From Streptomyces coeruleorubidus (GTDB lineage: Bacteria > Actinomycetota > Actinomycetes > Streptomycetales > Streptomycetaceae): a stretch of DNA of 64,000 bases. Below the pieces are notes generated by a model. That model saw only the letters and a program-made list of their open reading frames with translations. It did no database searches and was not told the DNA's origin. The position numbers were made by a program, and so were the translations under genes. Where the stretch lies: contig NZ_CP023694.1 in NCBI RefSeq assembly GCF_008705135.1, positions 7,415,001 to 7,479,000 on the forward strand, in the 5' to 3' direction. Shown here piece after piece: positions 53,288 through 61,908 of the stretch; positions within the stretch are counted from its first letter, which is position 1; each line of letters starts with the position of its first letter.

Positions 53288-54169
53288 ATGACCATCCCGT
53301 ACCCGGACACCACTCCCGTCGGCATCGTCATCGCCACCCGCAACCGCGCCGCCGCCCTCGCCGAGGCCCTGCACCACCTCGTCGCCCTCCCCGAACGACC
53401 CCGGATCCTCGTCGCGGACAACGCCTCCACCGACGACACGCGCGCCATGCTCGCCCGCGACTTCCCACAGGTCCAGGTGCTGGCACTGCCGTTCAACCAC
53501 GGCGCCCTGGCGCGCAACCACGGTGCCCGTGCCCTGGACACCCCCTACGTGGCGTTCAGCGACGACGACTCCTGGTGGGCGCCCGGCGCCCTGACCAGGG
53601 CGGCCGGCCTGTTCGAGGAGCATCCGCGGCTCGGCCTCATCGCCGCGCGCACCTTCGTCGGCCCCACCGCGGATCCCGACCCGCTCAACGAGGTGCTCGC
53701 CGCCTCGCCCCTCGGGCGGGCCGCCGACCTGCCCGGCACCCAGGTCCTGGGCTTCCTCGCCTGCGCCTCCGTCGTGCGCCGCAGCGCCTATCTCGACGCG
53801 GGCGGCTTCCACCGGCTGCTGTTCTTCGGCGGTGAGGAGACCCTCCTCGCCTACGACATGGCCGCCCGCGGCTGGGGCGTCACCCACTGCCCGGACGTCG
53901 TCGCCCACCACCACCCCGCGCCCTCGCCCCGCACCGGCCGCCCGGTCGTCCAGCGCCGCAACGAACTCCTCACCGCCTGGCTGCGCCGCCCCGTGCCCTA
54001 CGCGCTCGCCCGCACCGGCGCCCTCGCCGCCGAGGCCCGGCACGACGACCACGCCCGGCAGGCCCTGCGCGGGACGCTCGCCCGGCTGCCCGCCGCCCTG
54101 CGCGCACGCAAACCGCTGCCGCCGCACGTGGAGCGGGCCGCGCGCCTGCTGGAGGGAGCCGCCGCATGA
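53288..54169 (+). CDS. Glycosyltransferase family 2 (tandem paralog 1)
   Basis: A 293-residue GT-A enzyme: VGIVIATRNRAAALAEAL, ILVADNASTDDT, the metal motif FSDDDSWWAPG and the ED-like FFGGEETLLAYDMAARGWGV. No membrane helix. It lies 13 bases after the GT9 gene and overlaps the next by four. Its close similarity to the following gene indicates tandem duplication. Confidence 0.92.
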   Translation: MTIPYPDTTPVGIVIATRNRAAALAEALHHLVALPERPRILVADNASTDDTRAMLARDFPQVQVLALPFNHGALARNHGARALDTPYVAFSDDDSWWAPGALTRAAGLFEEHPRLGLIAARTFVGPTADPDPLNEVLAASPLGRAADLPGTQVLGFLACASVVRRSAYLDAGGFHRLLFFGGEETLLAYDMAARGWGVTHCPDVVAHHHPAPSPRTGRPVVQRRNELLTAWLRRPVPYALARTGALAAEARHDDHARQALRGTLARLPAALRARKPLPPHVERAARLLEGAAA

Positions 54170-55062
54170 CCGACAGCCGTACGACCGTCGTCGTCATCAC
54201 CCACAACCGGCGCCGGGAGCTGCTGCGCACGCTCGGCCATCTCGCCGAACTGCCGGAGAACCCACCGGTGATCGTCACCGACAACGGCTCCACGGACGGC
54301 ACCGCCGACGCCGTCGCCCGCCATCACCCGTGGGTGCGGCTGCTGCGGCCCGGCCGCAACCTCGGCGCAGTCGGCCGCAACCTGGCGATCCGGCAGGTCG
54401 GCACGCCCTACGTCGCCTTCTGCGACGACGACTCCTGGTGGGCACCGGGATCGCTGACGGGGGCCGCCGACCTGCTCGACCGGTATCCGGCGCTGGGCTC
54501 GGTCACGGCCCGGATCGTCGTCGAACCGGACGGCACGGACGACCCGATCGTCGAGGAACTGCGCGACTCGCCCGTCCCCGGGCCCGGTTGGCTGCCCGGA
54601 CCGGCTCTCGGCTCGTTCCTGGCCGCCGCGACCGTGCTGCGCACCGACGCCTTCCGGGCGGCGGGCGGTTTCCATCCGCGGCTGTGGCTGGGCGGCGAGG
54701 AGGAACTGCTCGCCGCGGACCTGGCGGCCGACGGATGGTGGCTGACGTACGCCGACCACCTGGTCGTGCACCACCACCCGTCCGTGGCCCGGGACGCCAC
54801 CCTGCGCCGCTCCCACGGCATCCGCAACACCCTGTGGTTCACCTGGCTGCGCCGCCCGGCCGGCCCCGCCCTGCGCCGGACCGTGGACCTGGCCCGCACG
54901 GTGCCGCGCGACACCGCCTCCCTGCGCGCCTTCGCCGAGGCCGCCGCCGCCCTCCCCTGGGTCCTGCGCGAACGCCGCGTCCTGCCGCACGAGGTCGAGT
55001 CCCGCCTGCGCCTGCTGGAACCGGCCCAGCGCGCCTCGAAGGCCCGTCGCTACACGGGCTGA
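54166..55062 (+). CDS. Glycosyltransferase family 2 (tandem paralog 2)
   Basis: A 298-residue GT-A enzyme with VVVITHNRRRELLRTLGHL, VIVTDNGSTDGT, FCDDDSWWAPGSLTGA and LWLGGEEELLAADLAADGWWL. Layout and motifs match the preceding gene closely. It is the last gene of the coupled run; its stop lies within the 24-base palindrome that follows. Confidence 0.92.
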   Translation: MTDSRTTVVVITHNRRRELLRTLGHLAELPENPPVIVTDNGSTDGTADAVARHHPWVRLLRPGRNLGAVGRNLAIRQVGTPYVAFCDDDSWWAPGSLTGAADLLDRYPALGSVTARIVVEPDGTDDPIVEELRDSPVPGPGWLPGPALGSFLAAATVLRTDAFRAAGGFHPRLWLGGEEELLAADLAADGWWLTYADHLVVHHHPSVARDATLRRSHGIRNTLWFTWLRRPAGPALRRTVDLARTVPRDTASLRAFAEAAAALPWVLRERRVLPHEVESRLRLLEPAQRASKARRYTG

Positions 55063-55085
55063 ACCCGCACCGGCCGGTGCGGGTT
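55062..55085. terminator. 24-base perfect palindrome ending the glycan operon
   Basis: AACCCGCACCGG followed directly by its reverse complement forms a strong hairpin starting at the last base of the GT2 stop codon. It lies between convergent genes and could terminate both. Confidence 0.75.
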
Positions 55086-55111
55086 CCGGTCGTCGGACCA
55101 GCGGCGGACGC

Positions 55112-55432
55112 TCAGCCCCCGCACCACCGGCACATCAGCCGGAACACGGCGAACAGCGTCGGCGGCCATATGGCGGCGAACGCCCAGATCACCCCCGGCT
55201 CGGAGGTGACCATTCCGGCCACCATCAGCCCGACCGACACCGCGAGCAGGACCGCCACGGTCCAGACGCGGGGGCGGTAGGAGCCGAGGCGGGCCAGGAG
55301 CCGGGCGGGGTCGGGACGGCGGCTCAGTCGCAGGGTGCGCAGCCGGCGGTCCAGGCGGCGGTCGCGGCGCAGCGCGCGTTCCATCTCGTCGAGGATGCGC
55401 TGCTCGTTCTCGGGAAGTCGGCCGATGGACAC
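55112..55432 (-). CDS. DUF3040 domain membrane protein
   Basis: A 106-residue protein. It begins VSIGRLPENEQRILDEMERAL, the signature of DUF3040, followed by an arginine-rich stretch and two membrane helices (VWTVAVLLAVSVGLMVAGMV and VIWAFAAIWPPTLFAVFRLM). GTG at 55432 has AAGGAG eight bases upstream, ruling out the longer upstream frame. Function unknown. Convergent with the glycan operon. Confidence 0.85.
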   Translation of the reverse strand: MSIGRLPENEQRILDEMERALRRDRRLDRRLRTLRLSRRPDPARLLARLGSYRPRVWTVAVLLAVSVGLMVAGMVTSEPGVIWAFAAIWPPTLFAVFRLMCRWCGG

Positions 55433-55538
55433 GCGCTTTCTCCTTCCGGGCGGCCGGACCGTCTTGCGCCCCGAGGGGGACGTGCGGCGGAGGACTACAG
55501 CGGGGATGTACAGGCGGGTGCCCCGTGAAGTCCCGGAG

Positions 55539-56447
55539 TTAACCGGGGACCGGCCGCGCCAGCGCCTCGACGAGCCGGTCCGCGCTGTCTGGCACGGTTC
55601 CTTCACGGAACCCGTCCCGGATCTGCCGTGCGGTCACCCGGCCGCCGGTCAGACACCAGTCCCACCAGCGGTCCAGTTGCCGCACGTCCAGCCGCTCGGC
55701 GGGCACCAGCGCGGGCCAGCCGCAGGCCCGGGCCTGCGCGGTCATCTTCGCTCCGCCTTCGACCGGGTCGACGGCCAGCACCGGGGTGCCGACCCGCAGC
55801 GCGATGACCAGCCCGTGCAGCCGGTCGGTGACGACGAGGTCCAGCCGGGCCAGCACGGACTGGAGCTGCGCGGGCGTGGCACTGAGATGCCAGTCGTGTG
55901 TGTCGAGCCGCGTCTCCAGCTCCAGCCGGCCGCAGTCCTTCCCGGCCAGCCAGCGCGTCACCTCCTCGGCGACCTGCCCGTGCCGCCGCAGCTCCCCGTA
56001 CTCGTGCTGCCCGTGCGTCAGGATCACCCCGACGACCGGCCGGGCCGGCGCGTCCGGGGCGCGGGCCGCGAGGTCCTCCACCGGCTCGCTGTCCGGCGCG
56101 TCCCGCGGCAGCACCCGGTGGAAGCCGGTCACGGCCCGGCTGGCGGGATCGATCACCGACGTGCCGACGGCGATCCGCACACAGTGCGCGAACCGCCGGT
56201 GCAGCTCCTCGATCTGCGGCCCGTGCAGCGGACCGCAGACGAACACCAGGTGGGAGTAGTCCTCCGGCCACAGCCGGTCCAGATGCAGTGCCTCCGGACG
56301 GAAACCGGGACTCCAGGCGACGTCGTAGGGGATGCCCGTGCCCAGCAGTACGTCCTCGACCCGGCGCAGGGCCAGCACGTCCCCGGCGGTCGCCTCCCCG
56401 TCCCGGAAGCTGAACCACCCGGTCAGCAGAACCTTGCGCGGTCGCAT
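55539..56447 (-). CDS. Polysaccharide pyruvyl transferase family protein
   Basis: A 302-residue GT-B-like enzyme. The family motif is LVVTDRLHGLVIALRVGTPVLAVDP, preceded by VVGVILTHGQHEYGEL. Such enzymes move a pyruvyl ketal from phosphoenolpyruvate to a sugar, giving an acidic glycan. ATG at 56447 opens MRPRKVLLTGWFSF; an upstream in-frame extension looks non-coding. It is convergent with the glycan run, separated from it by the DUF3040 gene, and probably modifies the same polymer. Confidence 0.85.
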   Translation of the reverse strand: MRPRKVLLTGWFSFRDGEATAGDVLALRRVEDVLLGTGIPYDVAWSPGFRPEALHLDRLWPEDYSHLVFVCGPLHGPQIEELHRRFAHCVRIAVGTSVIDPASRAVTGFHRVLPRDAPDSEPVEDLAARAPDAPARPVVGVILTHGQHEYGELRRHGQVAEEVTRWLAGKDCGRLELETRLDTHDWHLSATPAQLQSVLARLDLVVTDRLHGLVIALRVGTPVLAVDPVEGGAKMTAQARACGWPALVPAERLDVRQLDRWWDWCLTGGRVTARQIRDGFREGTVPDSADRLVEALARPVPG

Positions 56448-56526
56448 GCCGTCTTGTGTGTGCACACGCCCTGAGTGCCCGCCCACCGGCAAGACAATCA
56501 GGGCATTACGGGCGACCGCACCATGG

Positions 56527-56649
56527 TCACTCGGCGTAGAAGGTGGCGTCCGCACGGTCGGTCGCCGTGCTCACCGCCTGCACGTTCAGCAGGTACTCCC
56601 AGTGGCGGACGTATCGCCCCGGGTAGTTGTACGACTCGTAGGAGACGCC
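56527..56649 (-). pseudogene. Relic of an arabinofuranose-binding AbfB (CBM42) domain
   Basis: About 40 residues ending at a stop codon read VSYESYNYPGRYVRHWEYLL then NVQAVSTATDRADATFYAE. This is the recognisable repeat unit of AbfB domains (SYN-P-RY-RH ... DATF). The frame upstream is arginine-rich and unrelated, and no signal peptide or catalytic domain is present. It looks like the degraded end of a secreted arabinofuranosidase or binding protein. Confidence 0.6.
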
Positions 56650-56753
56650 CGCCGAGTCGGCCGGCCCGGCGCGCCGTCGCCGCCGCCTCTGTCCGAGTCT
56701 GCGTCCGTAATCTCGAACGCAGTTCGTGAGGCGGCTCGGGTCGGTCATCGACG

Positions 56754-56768
56754 TGAAAACCATGTTCA
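56754..56768 (+). promoter_or_regulatory. Zur-box-like operator upstream of the Fur/Zur-family gene
   Basis: TGAAAACCATGTTCA matches the streptomycete Zur consensus (TGAAAATGATTTTCA, from memory) at 12 of 15 positions, with inverted TGAA/TTCA ends. It lies 49 bases upstream of the GTG start. Confidence 0.6.
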
Positions 56769-56816
56769 TCTAGCATGGGGGGCCGACAACGCGCCGGTCG
56801 AGCAAGGAGTCCAGTG

Positions 56817-57404
56817 GTGGGCGAAGCGGAGGAGAGCCCGGCCGTGGAGCGCATCCACACCCCGGGCCTGCGCAGTACGTGGCAGCGCCGGGCGGTGCTC
56901 GGCACACTGGGCCGCTGCCGCGAGTTCGTCTCCGCGCAGGAACTGCACGCGCTGCTGGCCGACTCCGGCAGCACCGTCGGGCTCACCACCGTCTACCGCA
57001 CCCTGCGCGAGCTGGACCGCGCCGGGTTGGTCGACGTCGTGCGCGACGAGGGTGGCGAGCGGCTCTACCTGGGGCGGCCGGCCGGCGAGCACCGCCACTA
57101 CCTCATCTGCCGCCGCTGCGGCCGCAGCCGTCCCGTGGACGCGGAGGCCGTCGAGGAGTGGGCCGCCCGGCTCGCCGAGATCACGGGCTTCACGGAACTG
57201 GAGCACACCCTCGAACTGAGCGGAGTCTGCGGCCCTTGCGGGCGCGGGCCGACGGCGGCCTCGTGTCCGCCGCCCCGTCCGTCCGGCCGGTCAGCCGGGG
57301 AAGCGGGCCGTGCCCGTCAGGACGCGTACGTCGAGGTCGGTGACCGGGTCCGCGGTGAGCCGGGTGGTGAACTCGGCGCGTACCCGCTCGACGGCGGCCG
57401 GTGA
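56817..57404 (+). CDS. Fur-family metal regulator (Zur-like)
   Basis: A 195-residue regulator. The winged helix contains FVSAQELHALLADSGSTVGLTTVYRTLRELDRAGLVDVV, a close match to Zur proteins. Metal-binding features include HRHY, and the structural-zinc cysteine pairs CRRC and CGPC. The family normally ends near CGPC (about residue 143); here some 50 Pro/Arg/Gly-rich residues follow and run antisense over the end of the next gene, so a lost stop is likely. GTG at 56817 has AAGGAG seven bases upstream. The Zur-like box in its promoter suggests zinc control. It is probably a second Zur-type protein of the host. Confidence 0.82.
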   Translation: MGEAEESPAVERIHTPGLRSTWQRRAVLGTLGRCREFVSAQELHALLADSGSTVGLTTVYRTLRELDRAGLVDVVRDEGGERLYLGRPAGEHRHYLICRRCGRSRPVDAEAVEEWAARLAEITGFTELEHTLELSGVCGPCGRGPTAASCPPPRPSGRSAGEAGRARQDAYVEVGDRVRGEPGGELGAYPLDGGR

Positions 57405-58103
57405 CAGCCCGTCCAGCATCCGGCGCGCCCCACTGCCGGTGGCGAGTTCCCAGCCCGTCTCCGGGGACAGCGGGGCCTCGAAGTGCCGCTGGACGACCCG
57501 GGGTTCGCTCCCGCCCAGGTCCGTCAGCCAGGCCGCGAGGGTGCCGGCCGTGTCGATCCGGGCCAGCTGCTCCATCTGCGGCGGGCGGGGCAGATCGCGC
57601 TCGGTCAGGACCGCGCCCCGGAGCGCCGACTGCCAGCCGCCGAGCGCGCCCTTCTCCCAGACCGTCACGACGAACCGGCCCCCGGGGCGCAGCATCCGCG
57701 TCAGCGCGGCCGAGTCCCGGTCCATGTCCGGGAAGAAGAACACCCCGAGCCCGCACTGCACCACGTCGTAGCCGGGGCCGGGCACGGGCCACGAGGTGAC
57801 CTCGTGGCGGTGGAAGCGGATGTTCGCCAGGCCCTCCTCGCGCGCCCGGCGCTCCCCGATCGCCAGCAGCCCGTCCGCGAGGTCCACGGCGTCCACCCGG
57901 CCCGCCGCCCCCACGGCCCGCGCGGCCGGCAGCGCCGACGCCCCGGCCCCGCAGCAGGCGTCCAGCACCGACTCCCCGCCGGCCGGGGCGGCCACGTCCG
58001 CCGTCGCCTCGCCGACCGGGTCCCACAGCATCCGGGACCAGCTGTGGAACTCCTGCGCTCCCGCGCTGAAGACGTCCCCGACGGTGTTCTCTCCCGTGGT
58101 CAT
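57291..58103 (-). CDS. Class I SAM-dependent methyltransferase (UbiE-like)
   Basis: A 270-residue methyltransferase. Motif I is VLDACCGAGASALPAARAVG, the acidic motif II is VDAVDLADGLL, and motif III is YDVVQCGLGVFFFPDM with MLRPGGRFVVTVWEK. This order is that of UbiE/COQ5-like small-molecule methyltransferases. ATG at 58103 is used, with a GAGGGGG site; ATG at 58124 is possible. Its last 114 bases overlap the tail of the convergent Fur-family gene. Substrate unknown. Confidence 0.85.
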   Translation of the reverse strand: MTTGENTVGDVFSAGAQEFHSWSRMLWDPVGEATADVAAPAGGESVLDACCGAGASALPAARAVGAAGRVDAVDLADGLLAIGERRAREEGLANIRFHRHEVTSWPVPGPGYDVVQCGLGVFFFPDMDRDSAALTRMLRPGGRFVVTVWEKGALGGWQSALRGAVLTERDLPRPPQMEQLARIDTAGTLAAWLTDLGGSEPRVVQRHFEAPLSPETGWELATGSGARRMLDGLSPAAVERVRAEFTTRLTADPVTDLDVRVLTGTARFPG

Positions 58104-58178
58104 ACGCAACCGCCCCCTCGTCATTCCGGCCGAGTCTAGGTTCGGGGCCCCCGGCGGGCACGGCGATTTCCGTCAGGC

Positions 58179-59240
58179 CTACGGCAGTCGGGCCGGCTCC
58201 TCGGGTGCGCTCCGTGGAGCCGGAGGCGGGGCGGTGGTGGTCCGGGGGATCACATGGGTGGGCAGCACGACGTGCCGTCGGCGGTCCCCGCCGGGGTCGT
58301 TGACGAGCGCCAGCGCGAGCGCGCCGGCCTCCCGGCCGATGGCCGAGGGCGACTGGGCCACGGTGGTCAGATCGAACCACTGGGCCACCGGCTGGTCGTC
58401 GAAGCCGGCGACGGACACCTGCCCGGGCACCTCGACGCGCGTCGCGCGCAGCGTCCAGATGACGGCGACGGCCACCTCGTCCTGCTCGGCGAAGACCGCC
58501 GTGGGCGGCTCCCGCAGCCCCAGCAGCCTGCCGACCGCCTCGGCGGCGCCGCGCTTGTCGCCCGCCGGGGTGGCGACCACGAGCTCGTCGTCCAGGGGCA
58601 GGCCCGCCTCGGTCAGCGCCTGCCGGTAACCGACCAGCCGCTCCTGCGAGCTGAAGGAGAAGCCGCCGGTGCCCACCGTCCGCACGTAGGCGATCCGGCG
58701 GTGCCCGAGGTTGAGCAGGTGCCGGGTGCCGCGCAGGGCGCCGGCCACGTCGTCGACGTAGACGCTCGGGCGTCCGTCGACATGCTGGCTGACGTACACG
58801 ACCGGCATGCCGAGGCTGTCCAGCCGGGCGGTCTCCTCCTCGGTGAGGTCGAAGGAGAACACCAGCAGCGCGTCGGCGTTGCGCCGCGCGGGGAGATGCT
58901 CGAAGAACGCCGTGCGCTCGGCCATGCCGGGGATCACATAGACCGTCAGTTCCATGCCGGCCGCGCGCAGTACGAGCGCGAGGCCCGACAGGGCCGAGCC
59001 CACGAACCACGAACTGAGCGTGGGCACGAGCACCGCGACGCTGCACGTCCTGCCCGTCACGAGGCTGGCGGCGTGGCGCGAGACCGCGAAGTTCAGCTCC
59101 CGGGCGGCCCGTTCGACGCGGGCGCGCACCTCGGGCGAGACCGTGGACAGGCCGCGCAGGGTGCGCGAGACCGTGGACGTGGAGACCCCGGCCCGCTCGG
59201 CGACGTCAGCCATCGTGGGGTGCCGCTGACCTGGTGACAT
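58179..59240 (-). CDS. LacI-family repressor, MalR-like
   Basis: A 353-residue regulator. The LacI helix-turn-helix is TMADVAERAGVSTSTVSRTL (9-28), with a hinge helix SRHAASLV, then a periplasmic-binding-protein-like sugar domain (SVAVLVPTLSSWFVGSALSG, VYVDDVAGA, PTAVFAEQDEVAVAVIWTL). It is divergent from a MalEFG-type importer and alpha-glucosidase, the arrangement of malR in Streptomyces, so repression relieved by maltose or a similar alpha-glucoside is likely. ATG at 59240 is chosen; the promoter -10 lies so close that the mRNA may be leaderless. Confidence 0.88.
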   Translation of the reverse strand: MSPGQRHPTMADVAERAGVSTSTVSRTLRGLSTVSPEVRARVERAARELNFAVSRHAASLVTGRTCSVAVLVPTLSSWFVGSALSGLALVLRAAGMELTVYVIPGMAERTAFFEHLPARRNADALLVFSFDLTEEETARLDSLGMPVVYVSQHVDGRPSVYVDDVAGALRGTRHLLNLGHRRIAYVRTVGTGGFSFSSQERLVGYRQALTEAGLPLDDELVVATPAGDKRGAAEAVGRLLGLREPPTAVFAEQDEVAVAVIWTLRATRVEVPGQVSVAGFDDQPVAQWFDLTTVAQSPSAIGREAGALALALVNDPGGDRRRHVVLPTHVIPRTTTAPPPAPRSAPEEPARLP

Positions 59241-59247
59241 GCGCCGG

Positions 59248-59295
59248 ACGCTAACAGGAGCACTGCCGTGACCGGCAGTTGATGACAGCGCTGTC
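59248..59295 (-). promoter_or_regulatory. LacI-gene promoter region with two palindromes
   Basis: TAGCGT (59253-59248) on the minus strand serves as -10. ACTGCC-N6-GGCAGT (59262-59279) and the perfect 12-base GACAGCGCTGTC (59284-59295) lie in the -35 region. Both are candidate operators, for autoregulation or another regulator. Confidence 0.4.
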
Positions 59296-59332
59296 TCACC
59301 AACTTCTTGCCTTCTTACCACGGCGTAACGCA

Positions 59333-59372
59333 TTGACTTCCCGGCGGAGCACTTCTAGCGTGCAAGCGTTGT
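59333..59372 (+). promoter_or_regulatory. Promoter of the MalEFG-type operon with LacI-type operator
   Basis: TTGACT (59333-59338), a 17-base spacer and TAGCGT (59356-59361) form a strong promoter. TGCAAGCGTTG (59361-59371), a near palindrome centred on GCG like LacI-family operators, covers the expected start of transcription. A 150-base leader follows. Confidence 0.6.
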
Positions 59373-59524
59373 CTCGACAGGTTCGAAGTCGCCCCGGAGG
59401 GACGCCTCATACCTGCTGTGAACTGCGGTTTTTATCAGCGGAATGCCGTGGCAACGCAATCTCATGACCAAAGCCCTTCCGGGGGAACAGACACGACTTC
59501 GGTACGTCACGACCAGGAGAGACA

Positions 59525-60829
59525 GTGAAGACCAGCACCGCCAGAGCGATTCAGTGTTCCGCAGCGCTCACCGCCGCCGGACTCCTCCTCACCGCCTGCG
59601 GCTCGTCCGGCGGCAGCGGCTCCGGACAGTCCGAGCCGGCCGCGGCGGCGTCGTTCAAGGGCCGCGGCCCCATCACGTACGTCGCCGGCAAGGACACCAC
59701 CGGCACGGTCCAGACGATCATCGGCCGCTGGAACAAGGCGCACCCCAAGGAGAAGGTCACCTTCATCCAGCTGCCGACGGACGCCGACTCGCAGCGCCAG
59801 CAGATGATCCAGAACGCGGAGACGAAGTCCGACGCCTACACGGTGCTCGCCACCGACGTCGTGTGGACGTCGGAGTTCGCCGCCCACCAGTGGATCGAGC
59901 CGCTGCCCGCGAACCGGTTCCCGCTCGGCAAGATGCTCCAGCCGGTGGTGGAGACGGCCAAGTACCGCGGCAAGCTCTACGCCGTCCCCGCCAGCTCCAA
60001 CGGCGGCCTGCTGTTCTACCGCACCGACCTGCTGAAGAAGGCCGGCGTCACCCGGCCCCCCACCACCTGGGCCCAGATGACCGCCGCCTGCGCCAAGGTG
60101 AGGAAGCTGCCCGAAGCCAAGGACATGTCCTGCTACGCAGGGCAGTTCCAGAAGTACGAGGGCCTCACGGTGAACTTCGCCGAGGCCGTCAACTCCGCCG
60201 GCGGCCAGATCGTCGACGCCGACGGCAAGCCCGATGTCGACACCCCGCAGGCCAAGAAGGGCCTGGACTTCCTCGTCGACGCCTTCAAGGACAGGACGAT
60301 CCCCAAGGAGGCCATCACCTACCAGGAGGAGGACGGCCGCCAGGCGTTCCAGGCAGGCAAGCTGATCTTCCTGAACAACTGGCCCTACGTGTACTCCCTC
60401 GCCCAGAAGAGCGCCATCCAGGGCAAGTTCGCCGTCGCACCCCTGCCCGGCCTGAACGGCCCCGGCGCCTCCAGCCTCGGCGGCTCCAACCTGGCCCTGT
60501 CGTCCTTCGCCAAGAACAAGGCCACGGCGCTGGACTTCATGAAGTTCTTCACCAGCGAGGAGAGCGCGACCTACTTCCTCAAGAACGCCTCCCTCGCCCC
60601 GCCCTACGCCGACCTCTACGACAACGCGGCCCTGGACAAGCAGTATCCGTACCTGCCCGACCTCAAGCAGTCGATCACGAAGGCCGTGCCGCGCCCGCGC
60701 GTCGTGCAGTACGGCGACGTGACCGCCGCGATCCAGAACGAGGTCTACGCCGCGCTCACCGGTAAGAAGAGCAGCGCACAGGCGCTGAAGGACCTCCAGG
60801 GGGACCTTCAGAAGCTGACGGCACAGTGA
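59525..60829 (+). CDS. Alpha-glucoside/maltose-type sugar-binding lipoprotein (MalE-like)
   Basis: A 434-residue solute-binding protein of family 1. The signal peptide ends in the lipobox LLTAC with C25. The mature part has TYVAGKDTTGTVQTIIGRWNK, VWTSEFAAHQWIEPL and NNWPYVYSLAQ, typical of MalE/ThuE-type proteins for maltose, trehalose or related sugars. GTG at 59525 has AGGAG upstream. First gene of the importer operon; GTGA overlaps the permease start. Confidence 0.9.
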   Translation: MKTSTARAIQCSAALTAAGLLLTACGSSGGSGSGQSEPAAAASFKGRGPITYVAGKDTTGTVQTIIGRWNKAHPKEKVTFIQLPTDADSQRQQMIQNAETKSDAYTVLATDVVWTSEFAAHQWIEPLPANRFPLGKMLQPVVETAKYRGKLYAVPASSNGGLLFYRTDLLKKAGVTRPPTTWAQMTAACAKVRKLPEAKDMSCYAGQFQKYEGLTVNFAEAVNSAGGQIVDADGKPDVDTPQAKKGLDFLVDAFKDRTIPKEAITYQEEDGRQAFQAGKLIFLNNWPYVYSLAQKSAIQGKFAVAPLPGLNGPGASSLGGSNLALSSFAKNKATALDFMKFFTSEESATYFLKNASLAPPYADLYDNAALDKQYPYLPDLKQSITKAVPRPRVVQYGDVTAAIQNEVYAALTGKKSSAQALKDLQGDLQKLTAQ

Positions 60830-61908
60830 GGCCGCGGGTCATGGCCGACACCGCGATCCCGCCCGACACCGCCCCGCACGCGCCCGGGACGGCGGCCCGC
60901 CGCCGCCCCGGGCGGCTCCCGGCCCCCGAACGCCCCCGGCGTCGTGCACCCTCCCGGGCCACCGCGGGCACCGGCCGCCTGGCCGCGCTCCTGGTCTCCC
61001 CGACGCTGCTGGTGCTGACGGTCGTCGTGCTCTACCCGACGCTCATGGCACTCGACGAGTCCCTGTACGGGCCGAAGGGGCTGGACCCGAAGACCGGATT
61101 CATCAGCGACACCGAGCCGTTCGTCGGGCTGAAGAACTACACCGACATCTTCACCCAGGCCGGCGACCGCTTCTGGAACGCCTTCTGGAACACCACCTTC
61201 TTCACCGTCGTCACGGTGTCGCTGGAGACCCTGATCGGCGTCGCCATGGCGATCGTCATGCACCGGGCCTTCCGGGGCCGGTCCGTGGTGCGGGCCGGCA
61301 TCCTCGTGCCCTGGGCGATCCCCACGGCCATCTCGGGACTGCTCTGGAAATGGATCTTCAACGCGAACGGAATCGCCAACGTCGTCCTCGGCCACCAGGT
61401 GCTGTGGACCGCCGACGGCTTCTCCGCCAAGATCGCGGTCGTCATCGCCGACGTGTGGAAGACCGCCCCCTTCATCGGCCTGCTGGTGCTGGCCGGCCTC
61501 CAGGTGATCCCGAAGGAGGTCTACGAGGCGGCCCGGCTCGACGGGGCGAGCGCCCTCCAGCAGTTCTGGCGCATCACCCTGCCGCTGGTGAAACCCGCGC
61601 TGATGGTGGCGGTGCTGTTCCGCTGCCTGGACGCGCTGCGGATGTTCGACCTGCCCTACATCCTCATCGGCGCCCAGAAGGGCTCCGTCGAGACGCTGTC
61701 GATGCTCGCGCAGAACGAGGCGTCCAACGTCCGCTTCGGACCCGCCTCCGCGTACGCGGTCCTCCTCTTCCTCTACGTCTTCCTCATCGCGCTCGCCTTC
61801 GTCCGGCTGCTCGGCGCCGACCTCATCGGGGGCGCCGGCGGGACGAAGAAGCGCAAGAGCCGCGCGGTCAGGACGCCGCGCCGCCGCGTCCGGGAGGTGA
61901 CGGCATGA
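60826..61908 (+). CDS. Sugar ABC transporter permease (MalF-like)
   Basis: A 360-residue permease. A proline/arginine-rich cytoplasmic tail of about 45 residues precedes six membrane helices. The EAA loop is YEAARLDGASALQQFWRITLP. A basic C-terminus (KKRKSRAVRTPRRR) remains inside. GTG at 60826 overlaps the upstream stop; ATG at 60841 is an alternative. Partner of the MalG-like protein and, presumably, a shared ATPase encoded elsewhere. Confidence 0.9.
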   Translation: MRPRVMADTAIPPDTAPHAPGTAARRRPGRLPAPERPRRRAPSRATAGTGRLAALLVSPTLLVLTVVVLYPTLMALDESLYGPKGLDPKTGFISDTEPFVGLKNYTDIFTQAGDRFWNAFWNTTFFTVVTVSLETLIGVAMAIVMHRAFRGRSVVRAGILVPWAIPTAISGLLWKWIFNANGIANVVLGHQVLWTADGFSAKIAVVIADVWKTAPFIGLLVLAGLQVIPKEVYEAARLDGASALQQFWRITLPLVKPALMVAVLFRCLDALRMFDLPYILIGAQKGSVETLSMLAQNEASNVRFGPASAYAVLLFLYVFLIALAFVRLLGADLIGGAGGTKKRKSRAVRTPRRRVREVTA

